DNA of 64,000 nucleotides from Sporosarcina sp. JAI121 (GTDB taxonomy: Bacteria; Bacillota; Bacilli; Bacillales_A; Planococcaceae): contig NZ_JACCCL010000004.1 in NCBI RefSeq assembly GCF_013408665.1, forward strand, positions 36,634-100,633, in the 5' to 3' direction. Position numbers and translations under genes: made by a program. The first letter of the stretch is position 1, and the number at the start of each line of letters is the position of its first letter. The notes under the pieces were generated by a model, which was not told the origin of the DNA, did no database searches, and was given only the letters and a program-made list of their open reading frames with translations. Shown piece after piece: positions 34,869 to 43,065 of this stretch.

Positions 34869-35252
34869 ATGGGCAATAGCAAATTTGGTAAATTTATTAT
34901 TTTCGGTGCGCTTGCTGGCGCGATAGTCAGCATGTTCGACAGAAGTACTCGAAATCAGGTGGCAATGAAATCAAACAACCTCTTAACGGGATTGAAATTT
35001 TACTCTAAAAATCCTGACGTGCTCAAGTGGAAGCTTGAGGAGAAGAAGGAAAAATACCAGTCAGTCTTCGAACGACTTTCAGGTGACGCATCATACATTA
35101 AAGAGCAGGTCGAAGAGTTGAAAACACTTTCACCGCAAGTGAAAGACCTTGTCATGGATACGAAGGATGCTTTCGTTGAATCAAAAGAGGAATACAAGTC
35201 AATCGTAAGCGAGACGCCAGTGCAAAAAAGCGGCGACGAAATAAAAAAGTGA
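34869..35252 (+). CDS. YtxH-like membrane-associated helical protein
   Basis: A 127-residue protein with a short hydrophobic N-terminal segment (FIIFGALAGAIVSMF) followed by a long, charged, coiled-coil-prone helix. This is the layout of YtxH/gas-vesicle-type general stress proteins. Function is unknown. Its stop codon lies 26 bases before the YihY start, and the two genes form an operon. Confidence 0.7.
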   Translation: MGNSKFGKFIIFGALAGAIVSMFDRSTRNQVAMKSNNLLTGLKFYSKNPDVLKWKLEEKKEKYQSVFERLSGDASYIKEQVEELKTLSPQVKDLVMDTKDAFVESKEEYKSIVSETPVQKSGDEIKK

Positions 35253-35278
35253 ATAGCATCGGAAGGGGGGATGAGAGT

Positions 35279-36277
35279 GTGAAAGATAAAGGACATTCAA
35301 CTCCTGCACCCATTCCACAAGCCAAATCGAGGAATGGAAAGGGAAACTCGGACGGTTTCATGGCGGACACTGCAGTTATGAAATTTTTGGACGATGTAAA
35401 AGATGGCGATCTTGAAGATTTTGACGTTACGACTACAAATGGGTTTTTAAAAGAACTACTTGTACGGATAAAGAAAGTCGATGTAACGGGCCTTGGCTCG
35501 CAACTCGCCTTCTTTTTCCTGCTGTCTTTATTTCCACTATTAATCTTTGTAATGACATTGCTTCCATTTTTAAATTTGGATCAGGATCAAATTTTCTTAT
35601 TGATTCGAGATTATGCGCCAGATAGCGTTGGTATGCTTATTGAAGATACAATCGGTGATATTTTGAAAAATCGGAATGGCGGATTATTGTCAATTGGTAT
35701 AGTAGCAACCATATGGTCGGCATCCAAAGGCATGAATGCACTAACGAAAGCGCTGAATCGTTCTTATTTCACGGAAGAATCACGTTCATTCTTCGTGGCG
35801 CGTGGGATGTCGGTCGTCTTTACAGTCATGCTCATCGCTGTACTTATAGTGGCGCTTGTACTCCCGGTGTTTGGACAACAAATTGGCGTTCTCGTATTCT
35901 CATACCTCGGTCTGGAGGAAGGTTTCCTGCTCTTATGGGGGAGTTTACGCTGGATATTGCCGCCTGTACTAATTTTCTCTGTCTTTTCACTCGTCTATTG
36001 GCTGGTGCCTAACTTGAAAATTTATTATAAAAGTGTAATTCCAGGTGCACTGTTTGCTACAATCGGTTGGATTTTGACATCCCTTGCATTCTCGTACTAT
36101 GTTAGTAACTATGGGAACTATTCGAATACATACGGTAGCATCGGGGCAATTATCGTTTTAATGATGTGGTTATACTTTTCCGCTATCATTCTAATGCTTG
36201 GTGGGCAACTCAATGCCGTCATGACAGAGAGAAAACAAGCGAAAGATGCAAAAGAAAAAAGCAATGCAGTCATTTGA
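35279..36277 (+). CDS. yfkH: YihY family inner membrane protein (YfkH-like)
   Basis: A 332-residue protein whose first 60 residues are a hydrophilic Lys/Asp-rich extension, followed by six membrane helices of the YihY/BrkB family (TGLGSQLAFFFLLSLFPLLIFVMTL, the conserved WSASKGMNALTKALNRSY loop, then NYSNTYGSIGAIIVLMMWLYFSA). The family was once called RNase BN by mistake; a transport role is likely. GTG 35279 is chosen because GGAAGGGGGG is 8 bases upstream; an earlier GTG overlapping the previous stop lacks a site. Confidence 0.85.
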   Translation: MKDKGHSTPAPIPQAKSRNGKGNSDGFMADTAVMKFLDDVKDGDLEDFDVTTTNGFLKELLVRIKKVDVTGLGSQLAFFFLLSLFPLLIFVMTLLPFLNLDQDQIFLLIRDYAPDSVGMLIEDTIGDILKNRNGGLLSIGIVATIWSASKGMNALTKALNRSYFTEESRSFFVARGMSVVFTVMLIAVLIVALVLPVFGQQIGVLVFSYLGLEEGFLLLWGSLRWILPPVLIFSVFSLVYWLVPNLKIYYKSVIPGALFATIGWILTSLAFSYYVSNYGNYSNTYGSIGAIIVLMMWLYFSAIILMLGGQLNAVMTERKQAKDAKEKSNAVI

Positions 36278-36297
36278 CATGACGCATTGCTTTTTGG
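36256..36297. terminator. Bidirectional terminator between yihY and the P-type ATPase
   Basis: AAAAAGCAATGC / GCATTGCTTTTT with an inner GTCAT/ATGAC pairing; overlaps the last codons of the + gene. Confidence 0.85.
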
Positions 36298-36328
36298 CAT
36301 GATTTATTTGTTGTTGATAGGGAATCAT

Positions 36329-38233
36329 CTATCCCATATGATTCAGCATTCTAAGACCGTTCAGGATGACAAGGATGGTACTACCTTCATGGCCGATAAC
36401 GCCGAGCGGCAGATCGACAACTTGCAGGAAATTTGAAACAATCAGTGCCAGGATGACTGAAATGGCGAAGAAAACGTTCTGTTTCACAATCCGTTGCATT
36501 TTACGGGATAGTTTGATTGCGTAAGAGATGCGTCTCAAGTCATTTTGCATCAGGACGATATCCGCAGTTTCGAGTGCGACATCTGTTCCTTCACCCATGG
36601 CAATACCCGAAGTAGCAGTGGCGAGTGCAGGTGCATCATTGATCCCGTCGCCAACCATTCCTACATTTTTATGGTCCAGGAGTAGGCGTTTCAAATGCTC
36701 GACTTTCATTTTAGGCAGGCATTCCGCGACGTATGAATCTAAACCCGCTTCTTTCGCGATAGCTGCAGCAGTTTTTTCGTTATCACCCGTCAGCATTACT
36801 GTTAAAATACCCGCTTGTTTTAATTGACGGATTGCCTCGACAGCTTCGGGTCGCAAAGTATCGCTTAGCGCAACGGCTGCAATAATCCCCATGTCATCTC
36901 TCATAAAGATAACTGTTTTACCTTGATCCGCAAGGGATAGGGCAACGCCTTGCTGAAATTCACTCGCCAATTCTATTCCGACAAAACGAGGGTTGCCTAT
37001 GAGCAGTTCCTGTTCATCCACAATTGCTCGGATTCCGTGACCTGGTATGTCTTCAATCTGAAGATTACGCTCTAAAGTTATTCCTTTTTCAATCGCATAA
37101 TTGGTAATCGCTACAGCGAGCGGGTGATTCGATTGAGATTCGATACTTGCAAGAACCGCCAGCATTTCAGTTTCATTTGCGCCTTCACGTACATGGAAGT
37201 CTGTAACGATAGGTTTGCCATTTGTTAATGTACCTGTTTTGTCGAATGCAATCGCTCTGAGCGATCCAAGGTGTTCGAGGTGGACACCACCTTTGAACAA
37301 AATTCCCTTTCTAGCGCCATTGGAAACCCCGGCAAGTGTCGCCGGCATGATAGATGCGACAAGTGCGCACGGGGAGGCGACGACAAGCAGGACAATTGCG
37401 CGGTAGAATGTAATCTTCCATTCCCATCCAAACAGAAAATGCGGCAGAATCATCATAACCAATACCGTGATGATAACAACTTTTACATAAGTCCCTTCGA
37501 ACCTTTCGATAAATTGTTGCGAAGGTGATTTCTCACTTTGTGCACTTTGGACTAGCGTAATGATTTTTTGGAAAAGTGTTTCGGAACTCGGTTTTGTCAT
37601 TTTCATCTGAATGGCGCCGCTCAAATTGACTGTACCGGCGAATAGTTCGTCGCCCGCTTCTTTTGTAACAGGAATCGATTCTCCGTTTATGGCGGCCAAA
37701 TCGATGGAGGACGTGCCGTAAGTGATGTTGCCGTCGACAGGAATACGTTCACCAGGCTTTACGAGAAGGATCGCCCCCACCTTCAATGAGGCAGTAGGCA
37801 CTTTGATGTCCGTGCCGTCTTCTTGGATGAGCCACGCTTCTTCGGGCTGAAGCTCCATAAGTGCTGAAATTTCCTTGTGGCTTTTATTCAACGTGTACGT
37901 TTCGAGCGCACCACTGATTGCAAAAATGAAAATGAGGATTGCGCCTTCCGCCCAGTACCCGATTACTGCGGAACCGATCGCGGCGAATACCATCAGCATT
38001 TCCACATTCAGTTCTTTATCTTTAATCGTTTCTTCGATTCCTTCTTTGGCCTTAGTGAAGCCGCCGATTAAAAAAGCGATAATATACAGAGGGACAGAAA
38101 GCGATTCTACCCCATGTATGCCAGTCAACCAAGCTGCGAGGATGAGTACACCGGAAAGGATGGCAGCGGTCAGTTCTAGGTGCATTGTCCAACCCAGAGA
38201 TTTCTGTGGCTGGCGTTCAACGAGAATTGTCAT
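36329..38233 (-). CDS. P1B-type heavy-metal ATPase (ZosA/CadA-like)
   Basis: A 634-residue P-type ATPase without N-terminal metal-binding domains. Motifs in order are INGESIPVTK (actuator), VASPCALVASIMPA (SPC metal site in helix 6), FDKTGTLTNG (phosphorylated Asp), QSNHPLAVAI (HP motif), MLTGDNEKTA and VGDGINDAPAL. The SPC with the following VASIMPA pattern is that of Zn/Cd/Co pumps and B. subtilis ZosA, which is PerR-controlled. Direction and metal are not decided by the sequence. A Fur-family-like box overlaps the leader (38251). AGGAGGT precedes ATG. Confidence 0.87.
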   Translation of the reverse strand: MTILVERQPQKSLGWTMHLELTAAILSGVLILAAWLTGIHGVESLSVPLYIIAFLIGGFTKAKEGIEETIKDKELNVEMLMVFAAIGSAVIGYWAEGAILIFIFAISGALETYTLNKSHKEISALMELQPEEAWLIQEDGTDIKVPTASLKVGAILLVKPGERIPVDGNITYGTSSIDLAAINGESIPVTKEAGDELFAGTVNLSGAIQMKMTKPSSETLFQKIITLVQSAQSEKSPSQQFIERFEGTYVKVVIITVLVMMILPHFLFGWEWKITFYRAIVLLVVASPCALVASIMPATLAGVSNGARKGILFKGGVHLEHLGSLRAIAFDKTGTLTNGKPIVTDFHVREGANETEMLAVLASIESQSNHPLAVAITNYAIEKGITLERNLQIEDIPGHGIRAIVDEQELLIGNPRFVGIELASEFQQGVALSLADQGKTVIFMRDDMGIIAAVALSDTLRPEAVEAIRQLKQAGILTVMLTGDNEKTAAAIAKEAGLDSYVAECLPKMKVEHLKRLLLDHKNVGMVGDGINDAPALATATSGIAMGEGTDVALETADIVLMQNDLRRISYAIKLSRKMQRIVKQNVFFAISVILALIVSNFLQVVDLPLGVIGHEGSTILVILNGLRMLNHMG

Positions 38234-38250
38234 ATCAGTTACCTCCTAAT

Positions 38251-38265
38251 TGAGAATGATAGTCA
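38251..38265 (-). promoter_or_regulatory. Candidate Fur-family (Fur/Zur/PerR) box upstream of the ATPase
   Basis: TGAGAATGATAGTCA matches the 7-1-7 Fur box TGATAATNATTATCA at 12 of 15 positions. It lies directly upstream of the ribosome binding site, where bound repressor would block transcription. Which Fur-family protein would bind is not decidable by eye. The rest of 38266-38508 is gene-free; it includes a weak GTCGATTCC/GGAACCGAC hairpin at about 38291-38315. Confidence 0.45.
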
Positions 38266-38508
38266 ATTTCAAAAACTTGCTTAAAACACGAAAGTCGATT
38301 CCTGTGGAAGGGAACCGACTAAAAAGTTTAATTAATAGTAATTATAAAATAGGAATTATTATTGTTAGTAGTATACCATGTTTGGTGAAAGAGAGATAAT
38401 ACTTTGATTTCAAAAGTGGAAAATGGAGGGAGGGTGGTTTGTCTAACGGTTTTACATGCTGTCTTACGGTTCGTTCCGCACTTCAGATTGATAATTTACA
38501 ATAAAAAA

Positions 38509-38545
38509 AGCACTGTACACCGAAATCCATGTCGGTATACAGTAC
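38509..38545 (-). terminator. Terminator of the fumarase gene
   Basis: ACTGTACACCG / CGGTATACAGT stem (one mismatch); the minus strand continues into a run of seven Ts. Confidence 0.82.
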
Positions 38546-38554
38546 CTTATTCAT

Positions 38555-40096
38555 TCAGCTGAATACTTTCTCCTTGAACTCTGATAGTTTTTCAAGAGAT
38601 GACTTGTCGACATCAGCATGCAGGCTATTACCGTGTGAATCCATTGTAACGACAGCGGTAAAGTCTTTCACGCGAAGATGCCACATTGCTTCAGGGATAC
38701 CGAACTGAAGGAGATCAACACCTTCGACAGCTTTGATACAGTCGGCATAATACTGTGCTGCACCGCCGATTGCGTTCAAATAGACGCCGCCATGCTCTTC
38801 AAGTGCTGCAAGCGTTTTAGGCCCCATACCGCCTTTTCCTATGACCGCCCGAATACCGAATTTCTTCATGATGTCCCCTTGATAGGGTTCTTCGCGAATG
38901 GATGTCGTCGGTCCCGCAGCTTTGATTTCATAACTACCATCGTCATTCTTGAGCACGACGGGCCCGCAATGATAAATGATTTGTCCGTCTAGGTCGATAG
39001 GGGAGTCGTTTTCGGATAGGTACTTGTGGATTGCGTCGCGGCCAGTGTACATCATTCCACTGATTTTGACGACGTCGCCGACGTTCAAATCACGAATTTG
39101 TTCTTCGGAAATCGGAGCAGTAAGTTCGACAGTGCGTGCAGATTGCTTCACATCTTCTTTACCGCTGTCTTCTTGCGAGAAGTCAATTTTATCGCCATCA
39201 TTGTAATGCCAGTTTTGAATTTCCCCGGACGCGGCGTCGATATCAACAGCCATCCGGCGGTATGCCCAGCAATTATACGCAACGGAAACATAGAAGCTTG
39301 CGGGGATACGGTGCATTACACCAATTTTACAGCCGAGAAGAGTGACTTCGCCGCCGAAGCCCATTGTTCCGATGCCAAGCTGGTTTGCTGTTTGCATCAC
39401 ATACTGTTCAAGTTCCGCAAGTTTTGAATCAGGGTTCAAATCGTCCACATCGCGGAAAAGCTGGTCTTTTGCAAGTTCGTAACCCGAAGCGCGGTCTCCG
39501 CCGATTCCAACACCGATGAAACCTGCTGAACAACCTTGTCCTTGCGCTTGGTGAACGGAATGTAAAATACATTTACGGATGCCGTCGAGGTCGCGACCCG
39601 CACGTCCCAGACCTTCAAGTTCGGCAGGGAGGCTATATTGAATATTTTTGTTTTCACAGCCGCCGCCTTTTAAAATAAGTTTCACTTCGATATGATCTTG
39701 TTCCCATTGTTCGAACTTAATGACCGGAACGCCTGTACCGAGGTTATCGCCGCTATTGTCTCCTGTCAGTGAATCGACGGAGTTCGGACGGAGTTTGGTA
39801 TCTTTGGTAGCTTTTATAATAGCGCGCTTTATGGCTGCTTTGATTTCAATCTGATTTACTCCGACTGGTGTTTTGATCTTGAATGTCGGCATTCCGGTGT
39901 CCTGGCAAATCGGTGACATTTTCTCGTCAGCCATATTGATATTTTTCGCAATGGTGTCTAGACTCATCGCGGCACGAGTTCCAGCGTCTTCCAGTTCTTT
40001 AGCGGCACGGATTTTCCGGCGCACGTCTTTTGGCAGATTTGTTGACGTTTCGCAAATGAGATCATACATGCTCTTTTCTATTTGTTCTATGTACAT
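38555..40096 (-). CDS. Class I (iron-sulfur) fumarate hydratase
   Basis: A 513-residue single-chain class I fumarase with an N-terminal alpha domain (CQDTGMPTFKIKTP with a cluster Cys, then KGGGCENKN and QGQGCSAGFIGVGIGGDRASG carrying other Cys ligands) and a C-terminal beta domain (KISGMMYTGRDAIHKYL and PTTSIREEPYQ). It interconverts fumarate and malate and is oxygen-sensitive, in contrast to class II FumC. GGGGGAAG precedes ATG. The small SE1561 gene lies immediately upstream on the same strand, perhaps in one transcript. Confidence 0.92.
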   Translation of the reverse strand: MYIEQIEKSMYDLICETSTNLPKDVRRKIRAAKELEDAGTRAAMSLDTIAKNINMADEKMSPICQDTGMPTFKIKTPVGVNQIEIKAAIKRAIIKATKDTKLRPNSVDSLTGDNSGDNLGTGVPVIKFEQWEQDHIEVKLILKGGGCENKNIQYSLPAELEGLGRAGRDLDGIRKCILHSVHQAQGQGCSAGFIGVGIGGDRASGYELAKDQLFRDVDDLNPDSKLAELEQYVMQTANQLGIGTMGFGGEVTLLGCKIGVMHRIPASFYVSVAYNCWAYRRMAVDIDAASGEIQNWHYNDGDKIDFSQEDSGKEDVKQSARTVELTAPISEEQIRDLNVGDVVKISGMMYTGRDAIHKYLSENDSPIDLDGQIIYHCGPVVLKNDDGSYEIKAAGPTTSIREEPYQGDIMKKFGIRAVIGKGGMGPKTLAALEEHGGVYLNAIGGAAQYYADCIKAVEGVDLLQFGIPEAMWHLRVKDFTAVVTMDSHGNSLHADVDKSSLEKLSEFKEKVFS

Positions 40097-40123
40097 TCCC
40101 GGCTTCCCCCTATGTTACAATTA

Positions 40124-40300
40124 TTATTTGTCTGATTTGATTTTTTCCATCTGTTCCTCAAGGTCGTCGAGCATGCTGATCAGCTGATCGATTTCTTGAA
40201 GGTCTGCCGTTTCCGGTTCAATCGTATCGAGCGTTTCGAGGAATTGATGAAGCCGTGTTTTCAATCCTTCGACAGGCCCTTTATTTTGTGCTTTTTCCAA
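40124..40300 (-). CDS. SE1561 family small protein
   Basis: A 58-residue, highly charged helical protein (RLHQFLETLDTIEPETADLQEIDQL, in the family pattern RLH.FL..LD.I.PE) that matches the short SE1561-type family of Bacillales, function unknown. TTG 40300 has AGAGGTG 6 bases upstream; GTG 40309, three codons earlier, is the alternative and has a poorer site. It precedes the fumarase gene by 27 bases. Confidence 0.65.
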   Translation of the reverse strand: MEKAQNKGPVEGLKTRLHQFLETLDTIEPETADLQEIDQLISMLDDLEEQMEKIKSDK

Positions 40301-40406
40301 TCCGTACACCTCTTTTCATTACTGTAATCGTATACGAAAAAACGCAATTTATCAATAAAGCAAGCTAGGCCTTCTCGGTTAATTGAAAATTAAGCCTAAT
40401 TGAATG

Positions 40407-40435
40407 TTTACAACACTTTAACAATATGATATGAT
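40407..40435 (+). promoter_or_regulatory. Sigma-A promoter of the orphan noncoding RNA
   Basis: TTTACA (40407-40412), exactly 17 bases, then TATGAT (40430-40435). It is among the best promoter matches in the window and points into a region with no ORF. Confidence 0.75.
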
Positions 40436-40441
40436 TTATTT

Positions 40442-40817
40442 AATCAAACGAAAGGGAGGCTGTCGGCAAGGTTGAAGAGAAAGAAAGTATAGGAGGTTGG
40501 ATGCGCACATCATAAACAGAAGACTTCGCAATATAGGATTCGTATACCCGATGTTAAAGAAGTGGGGGTGAAGTCCCGAACGGAAAGTCTTGAGCAGCGG
40601 TAAACCTGGCTTATGGAAGTGCGGAAGTTTTGGTGCACACGTATACTGTAAAGAAGTGAAAGCTAATTAGAAGGAGGGGATTCGTAAGTGTCCGATGGCG
40701 CGATGCCGGGAGACGAATACGATTATGCAGATGGAAATGGAAAGTGATGGATCAATTCATACGTAAAGGCCCAACCGTAATCTGACAATCAGATATGGAT
40801 GGGCCTTTATGATTTTT
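40442..40817 (+). ncRNA. Orphan structured noncoding RNA of about 370 nt, family not identified
   Basis: Between the SE1561 gene and the MFS gene lie over 500 bases without an ORF on either strand. A consensus promoter (40407) and a strong terminator hairpin (40764-40809) bracket them. The interval contains many short hairpins: GATG-CGCA-CATC at about 40500-40511, GGGG-TGAAG-TCCC at about 40563-40575, GAAG-ACTTC at about 40521-40529 and GGC-GCGAT-GCC at about 40694-40704. It also has unpaired conserved-looking tracts such as GCGGTAAACCTGG. The purine-rich, G-rich composition differs from ordinary intergenic DNA here. It is not tmRNA, SRP RNA or a cobalamin, c-di-GMP or c-di-AMP riboswitch by their core motifs. 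The raiA-type RNAs of Firmicutes are one candidate I cannot confirm. Confidence 0.7.
40764..40817 (+). terminator. Terminator of the orphan RNA
   Basis: TAAAGGCCCA / TGGGCCTTTA outer stem with a second inner stem TAATCTGA/TCAGATA, then ATGATTTTT. Confidence 0.82.
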
Positions 40818-40874
40818 AACAACCAATTATGCTAAAATCAATAAAGGACCTTTAATGTTGGGGGCGGTAGAAAC

Positions 40875-42053
40875 ATGGACACATTTTCACAAGTGGAGAA
40901 AAGACGATTTTGGATACTTGTCATTATCGTATCAATTTCGGGATTTTCACAGGGCATGCTGTTGCCGCTTATTTCAGCTATTTTCGAGAAGGATGGTATT
41001 TCAAGTGCAATGAATGGCTTGAATGCCACGGGTTTATACATAGGAACATTACTTGTTTCACCGTTCATGGAGGCACCGCTCAGGCGTTTCGGCTATAAGC
41101 CGGTCATCATTGGGGGAGGCATGCTGGTTTTTGTATCATTGCTGCTGTTTCCATTATGGAAAAGTATCGTATTTTGGTATATTCTAAGGCTGATTATTGG
41201 TATCGGGGATCATGCACTCCACTTTTCGACACAAACGTGGATTACGAGTTTTTCACCGCAACATACATTAGGACGCAATATCGCGATTTACGGATTATCA
41301 TTCGGAGCCGGATTTGCCGCGGGGCCGTTGGTTGCTCCGCTCGTCCATGTGTTTGAAGGTCTGCCGTTCATTGTGTCGGGTGTCCTTTGCATGTTGGCGT
41401 GGTCACTCGTCTTCATGGTGAAAAATGATTTTCCGGACGTCATAAAAGGGAAGGCAGCTGAAGGCCGCTTCTTCGCACGGTTTAAAGGAACGATGGCTGT
41501 TGCGTGGCTCGCATTCTTAGGTCCGTTCGGATACGGATTTCTGGAGTCTTCACTAAACGCAATGTATCCGGTGTATGCGCTCAGAAACGGAGTCGAATTA
41601 ACATCGATATCGATTATATTAGCTTCGTTTTCTGTGGGGGGAATCATTTCGCAATTGCCATTAGGCATGTTGTCAGACAAAATCGGCAGAAGTCCGGTCT
41701 TTCTCATCGCGCTTGGTGGAGGGGCCATATCGTTTTTTATCGCAAGTACTGTAGAGACATCTACAACTGCTGTTATATCCATGTTTTTCATAGCCGGACT
41801 TTTCGCCGGATCGATTTTTTCGCTCGGTATTTCGTACATGTCCGATTTGACGCCGAAGCAACTGTTGCCGACGGGGAATTTATTATGCGGCATCTTTTTC
41901 AGTTTTGGCAGTTTGACAGGGCCATTCCTGGGCGGCCTATTTCTGGAGTTTGATGTGGGATTCAGTTTCCTGCTGCTGATTTCACTCTTTTTAGCGGTGC
42001 TGTTCGTCGTGTCCTTCGTCGGGAAGATGAAACAGCGTCCGTCTGCAGCATAA
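40875..42053 (+). CDS. yfkF: MFS transporter (YfkF-like)
   Basis: A 392-residue major facilitator with 12 predicted helices. The motif A loop between helices 8 and 9 reads GMLSDKIGRSPVFL, and the N-terminal half has RRFGYKPVIIGGG in the matching place. It resembles the YfkF-type MFS group of Bacillales, whose substrate is not known. GGGGGCGG precedes ATG. The gene starts 58 bases after the terminator of the orphan RNA, so it has its own promoter. Confidence 0.85.
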   Translation: MDTFSQVEKRRFWILVIIVSISGFSQGMLLPLISAIFEKDGISSAMNGLNATGLYIGTLLVSPFMEAPLRRFGYKPVIIGGGMLVFVSLLLFPLWKSIVFWYILRLIIGIGDHALHFSTQTWITSFSPQHTLGRNIAIYGLSFGAGFAAGPLVAPLVHVFEGLPFIVSGVLCMLAWSLVFMVKNDFPDVIKGKAAEGRFFARFKGTMAVAWLAFLGPFGYGFLESSLNAMYPVYALRNGVELTSISIILASFSVGGIISQLPLGMLSDKIGRSPVFLIALGGGAISFFIASTVETSTTAVISMFFIAGLFAGSIFSLGISYMSDLTPKQLLPTGNLLCGIFFSFGSLTGPFLGGLFLEFDVGFSFLLLISLFLAVLFVVSFVGKMKQRPSAA

Positions 42054-42082
42054 AAAAGCGTCCATCATGTGGACGCTTTTGT
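42054..42082 (+). terminator. Terminator after the MFS gene
   Basis: AAAAGCGTCCA / TGGACGCTTTT perfect stem with a 5-base loop. Confidence 0.88.
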
Positions 42083-42136
42083 TCATTTGGAAACTATAAA
42101 AAAGTACCATGAATATTTTAAAGAGTGGAATTTTAT

Positions 42137-42205
42137 CGTCTAGACGCTAGCGCCCCGGCCCTCGGATTATAAGTCGGCCCTGACCAAGGCGCTTCCGCTT
42201 TTGCT
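42137..42205. repeat. Truncated copy of a Bacillales dispersed repeat
   Basis: CGTCTAGACGCTAGCGCCCC at the left and GACCAAGGCGCTTCCGCTTTTG at the right (given as end pieces) match the ends of a common interspersed element of Bacillaceae (CGTCTAGCTCCAGCGCC...AAGGCGCTTGCGCTTT), with most of the middle missing. It abuts the end of pdaA. Confidence 0.6.
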
Positions 42206-42206
42206 T

Positions 42207-43010
42207 TTACCTCAATATCGAGTTGATGTTTTCGTATTCCATCACAAGATCATCGAGTGTTCGGAATGAATAGCCCGCTTTCTTGGCATCTTGGATAAAT
42301 GAAGGCAGGGCCTGCGCATTATCCGGAGACACCGTATGCATTAAAATGACGGCGCCCGGATGAAGCTGGTTCATCAGTTCTCCGTATGCGAAATCTCTCC
42401 CTCTAGGCTTGTCGGCATACCAGTCGATGAAGGCGACGGACCAGAAAATATGCCTGTATCCGAGTTCGTTGCCTTTGGCGAGAACCTTGTCGTTGAATAC
42501 ACCTTTAGGAGGTCTTGTATAATACGTCCGCTCCAGTCCGGTCGATTCTTTTAGCAGCTTATCGAATTTTGTCCATTCCTCTTCCATCCCCTGTTCGGAT
42601 AGATTCGCCATATTGGGGTGATCATAGGAATGGTTGCCGATTCCATGTCCCTCCGCAATCATTCGTTTGACAAGGGGCAAGGCACTTTTTACATAATGTC
42701 CCGTAAGGAAGAATGTTGCCGGGGCTTCTTCTTTTTTCAATGTGTCTAAAATAGTTTCTGTATAGCCGTTTTCATATCCATTATCGAATGTCAAATAGGC
42801 GATTTTTTCATCGGGCTTACCTTTATATATCGCTCCATGTTTATCGAGCATTGAGTCGAGTGCAGCGCCGGCACTAGGCGGGACGCCCCCAGTCGCTTTT
42901 TTGAACCCCCAATGGAATTCCTCGGCTACAGCTGAAAATGGATTGAAAACAATGCCCGCCACGACGATGAAAACTGCCAGTAGGATACCGACACCATGCT
43001 GTTTTATCAT
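42207..43010 (-). CDS. pdaA: Delta-lactam-biosynthetic de-N-acetylase
   Basis: A 267-residue polysaccharide deacetylase with an N-terminal signal/anchor (about 8-26) and the PdaA-specific start of the catalytic domain, AYLTFDNGYENGYT (TFDNG instead of TFDDG). It then has TGHYVKSALPLV, the zinc His pair HSYDH, TRPPKGVF and LMHTVSPDN. PdaA removes acetyl groups from muramic acid in the spore cortex, the step needed for muramic-delta-lactam and germination. Expressed in the forespore (sigma-G) in B. subtilis; no clear sigma-G promoter was found here. AGAGGTG precedes ATG. Confidence 0.93.
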   Translation of the reverse strand: MIKQHGVGILLAVFIVVAGIVFNPFSAVAEEFHWGFKKATGGVPPSAGAALDSMLDKHGAIYKGKPDEKIAYLTFDNGYENGYTETILDTLKKEEAPATFFLTGHYVKSALPLVKRMIAEGHGIGNHSYDHPNMANLSEQGMEEEWTKFDKLLKESTGLERTYYTRPPKGVFNDKVLAKGNELGYRHIFWSVAFIDWYADKPRGRDFAYGELMNQLHPGAVILMHTVSPDNAQALPSFIQDAKKAGYSFRTLDDLVMEYENINSILR

Positions 43011-43065
43011 ATAGTACGCACCTCTCTTTTTGGTAGCGTGCGTAGATATCGTTTATTTATACCTC

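Noticed and set aside
38340..38375. PerR box upstream of the P-type ATPase
   Set aside because: AATTATAAAATAGGAATTATTAT is AT-rich and partly palindromic but fits the 15-bp PerR consensus poorly; the site at 38251 is better.
40442..40817. RNase P RNA, tmRNA, cobalamin riboswitch or group II intron
   Set aside because: Phrases such as GCGGTAAACC and GGTGAAGTCCC recall these RNAs, but the core motifs (GAGGAAAGTCC of RNase P, the tmRNA tag and acceptor arm, the B12 box, the group II domain V) were not found.
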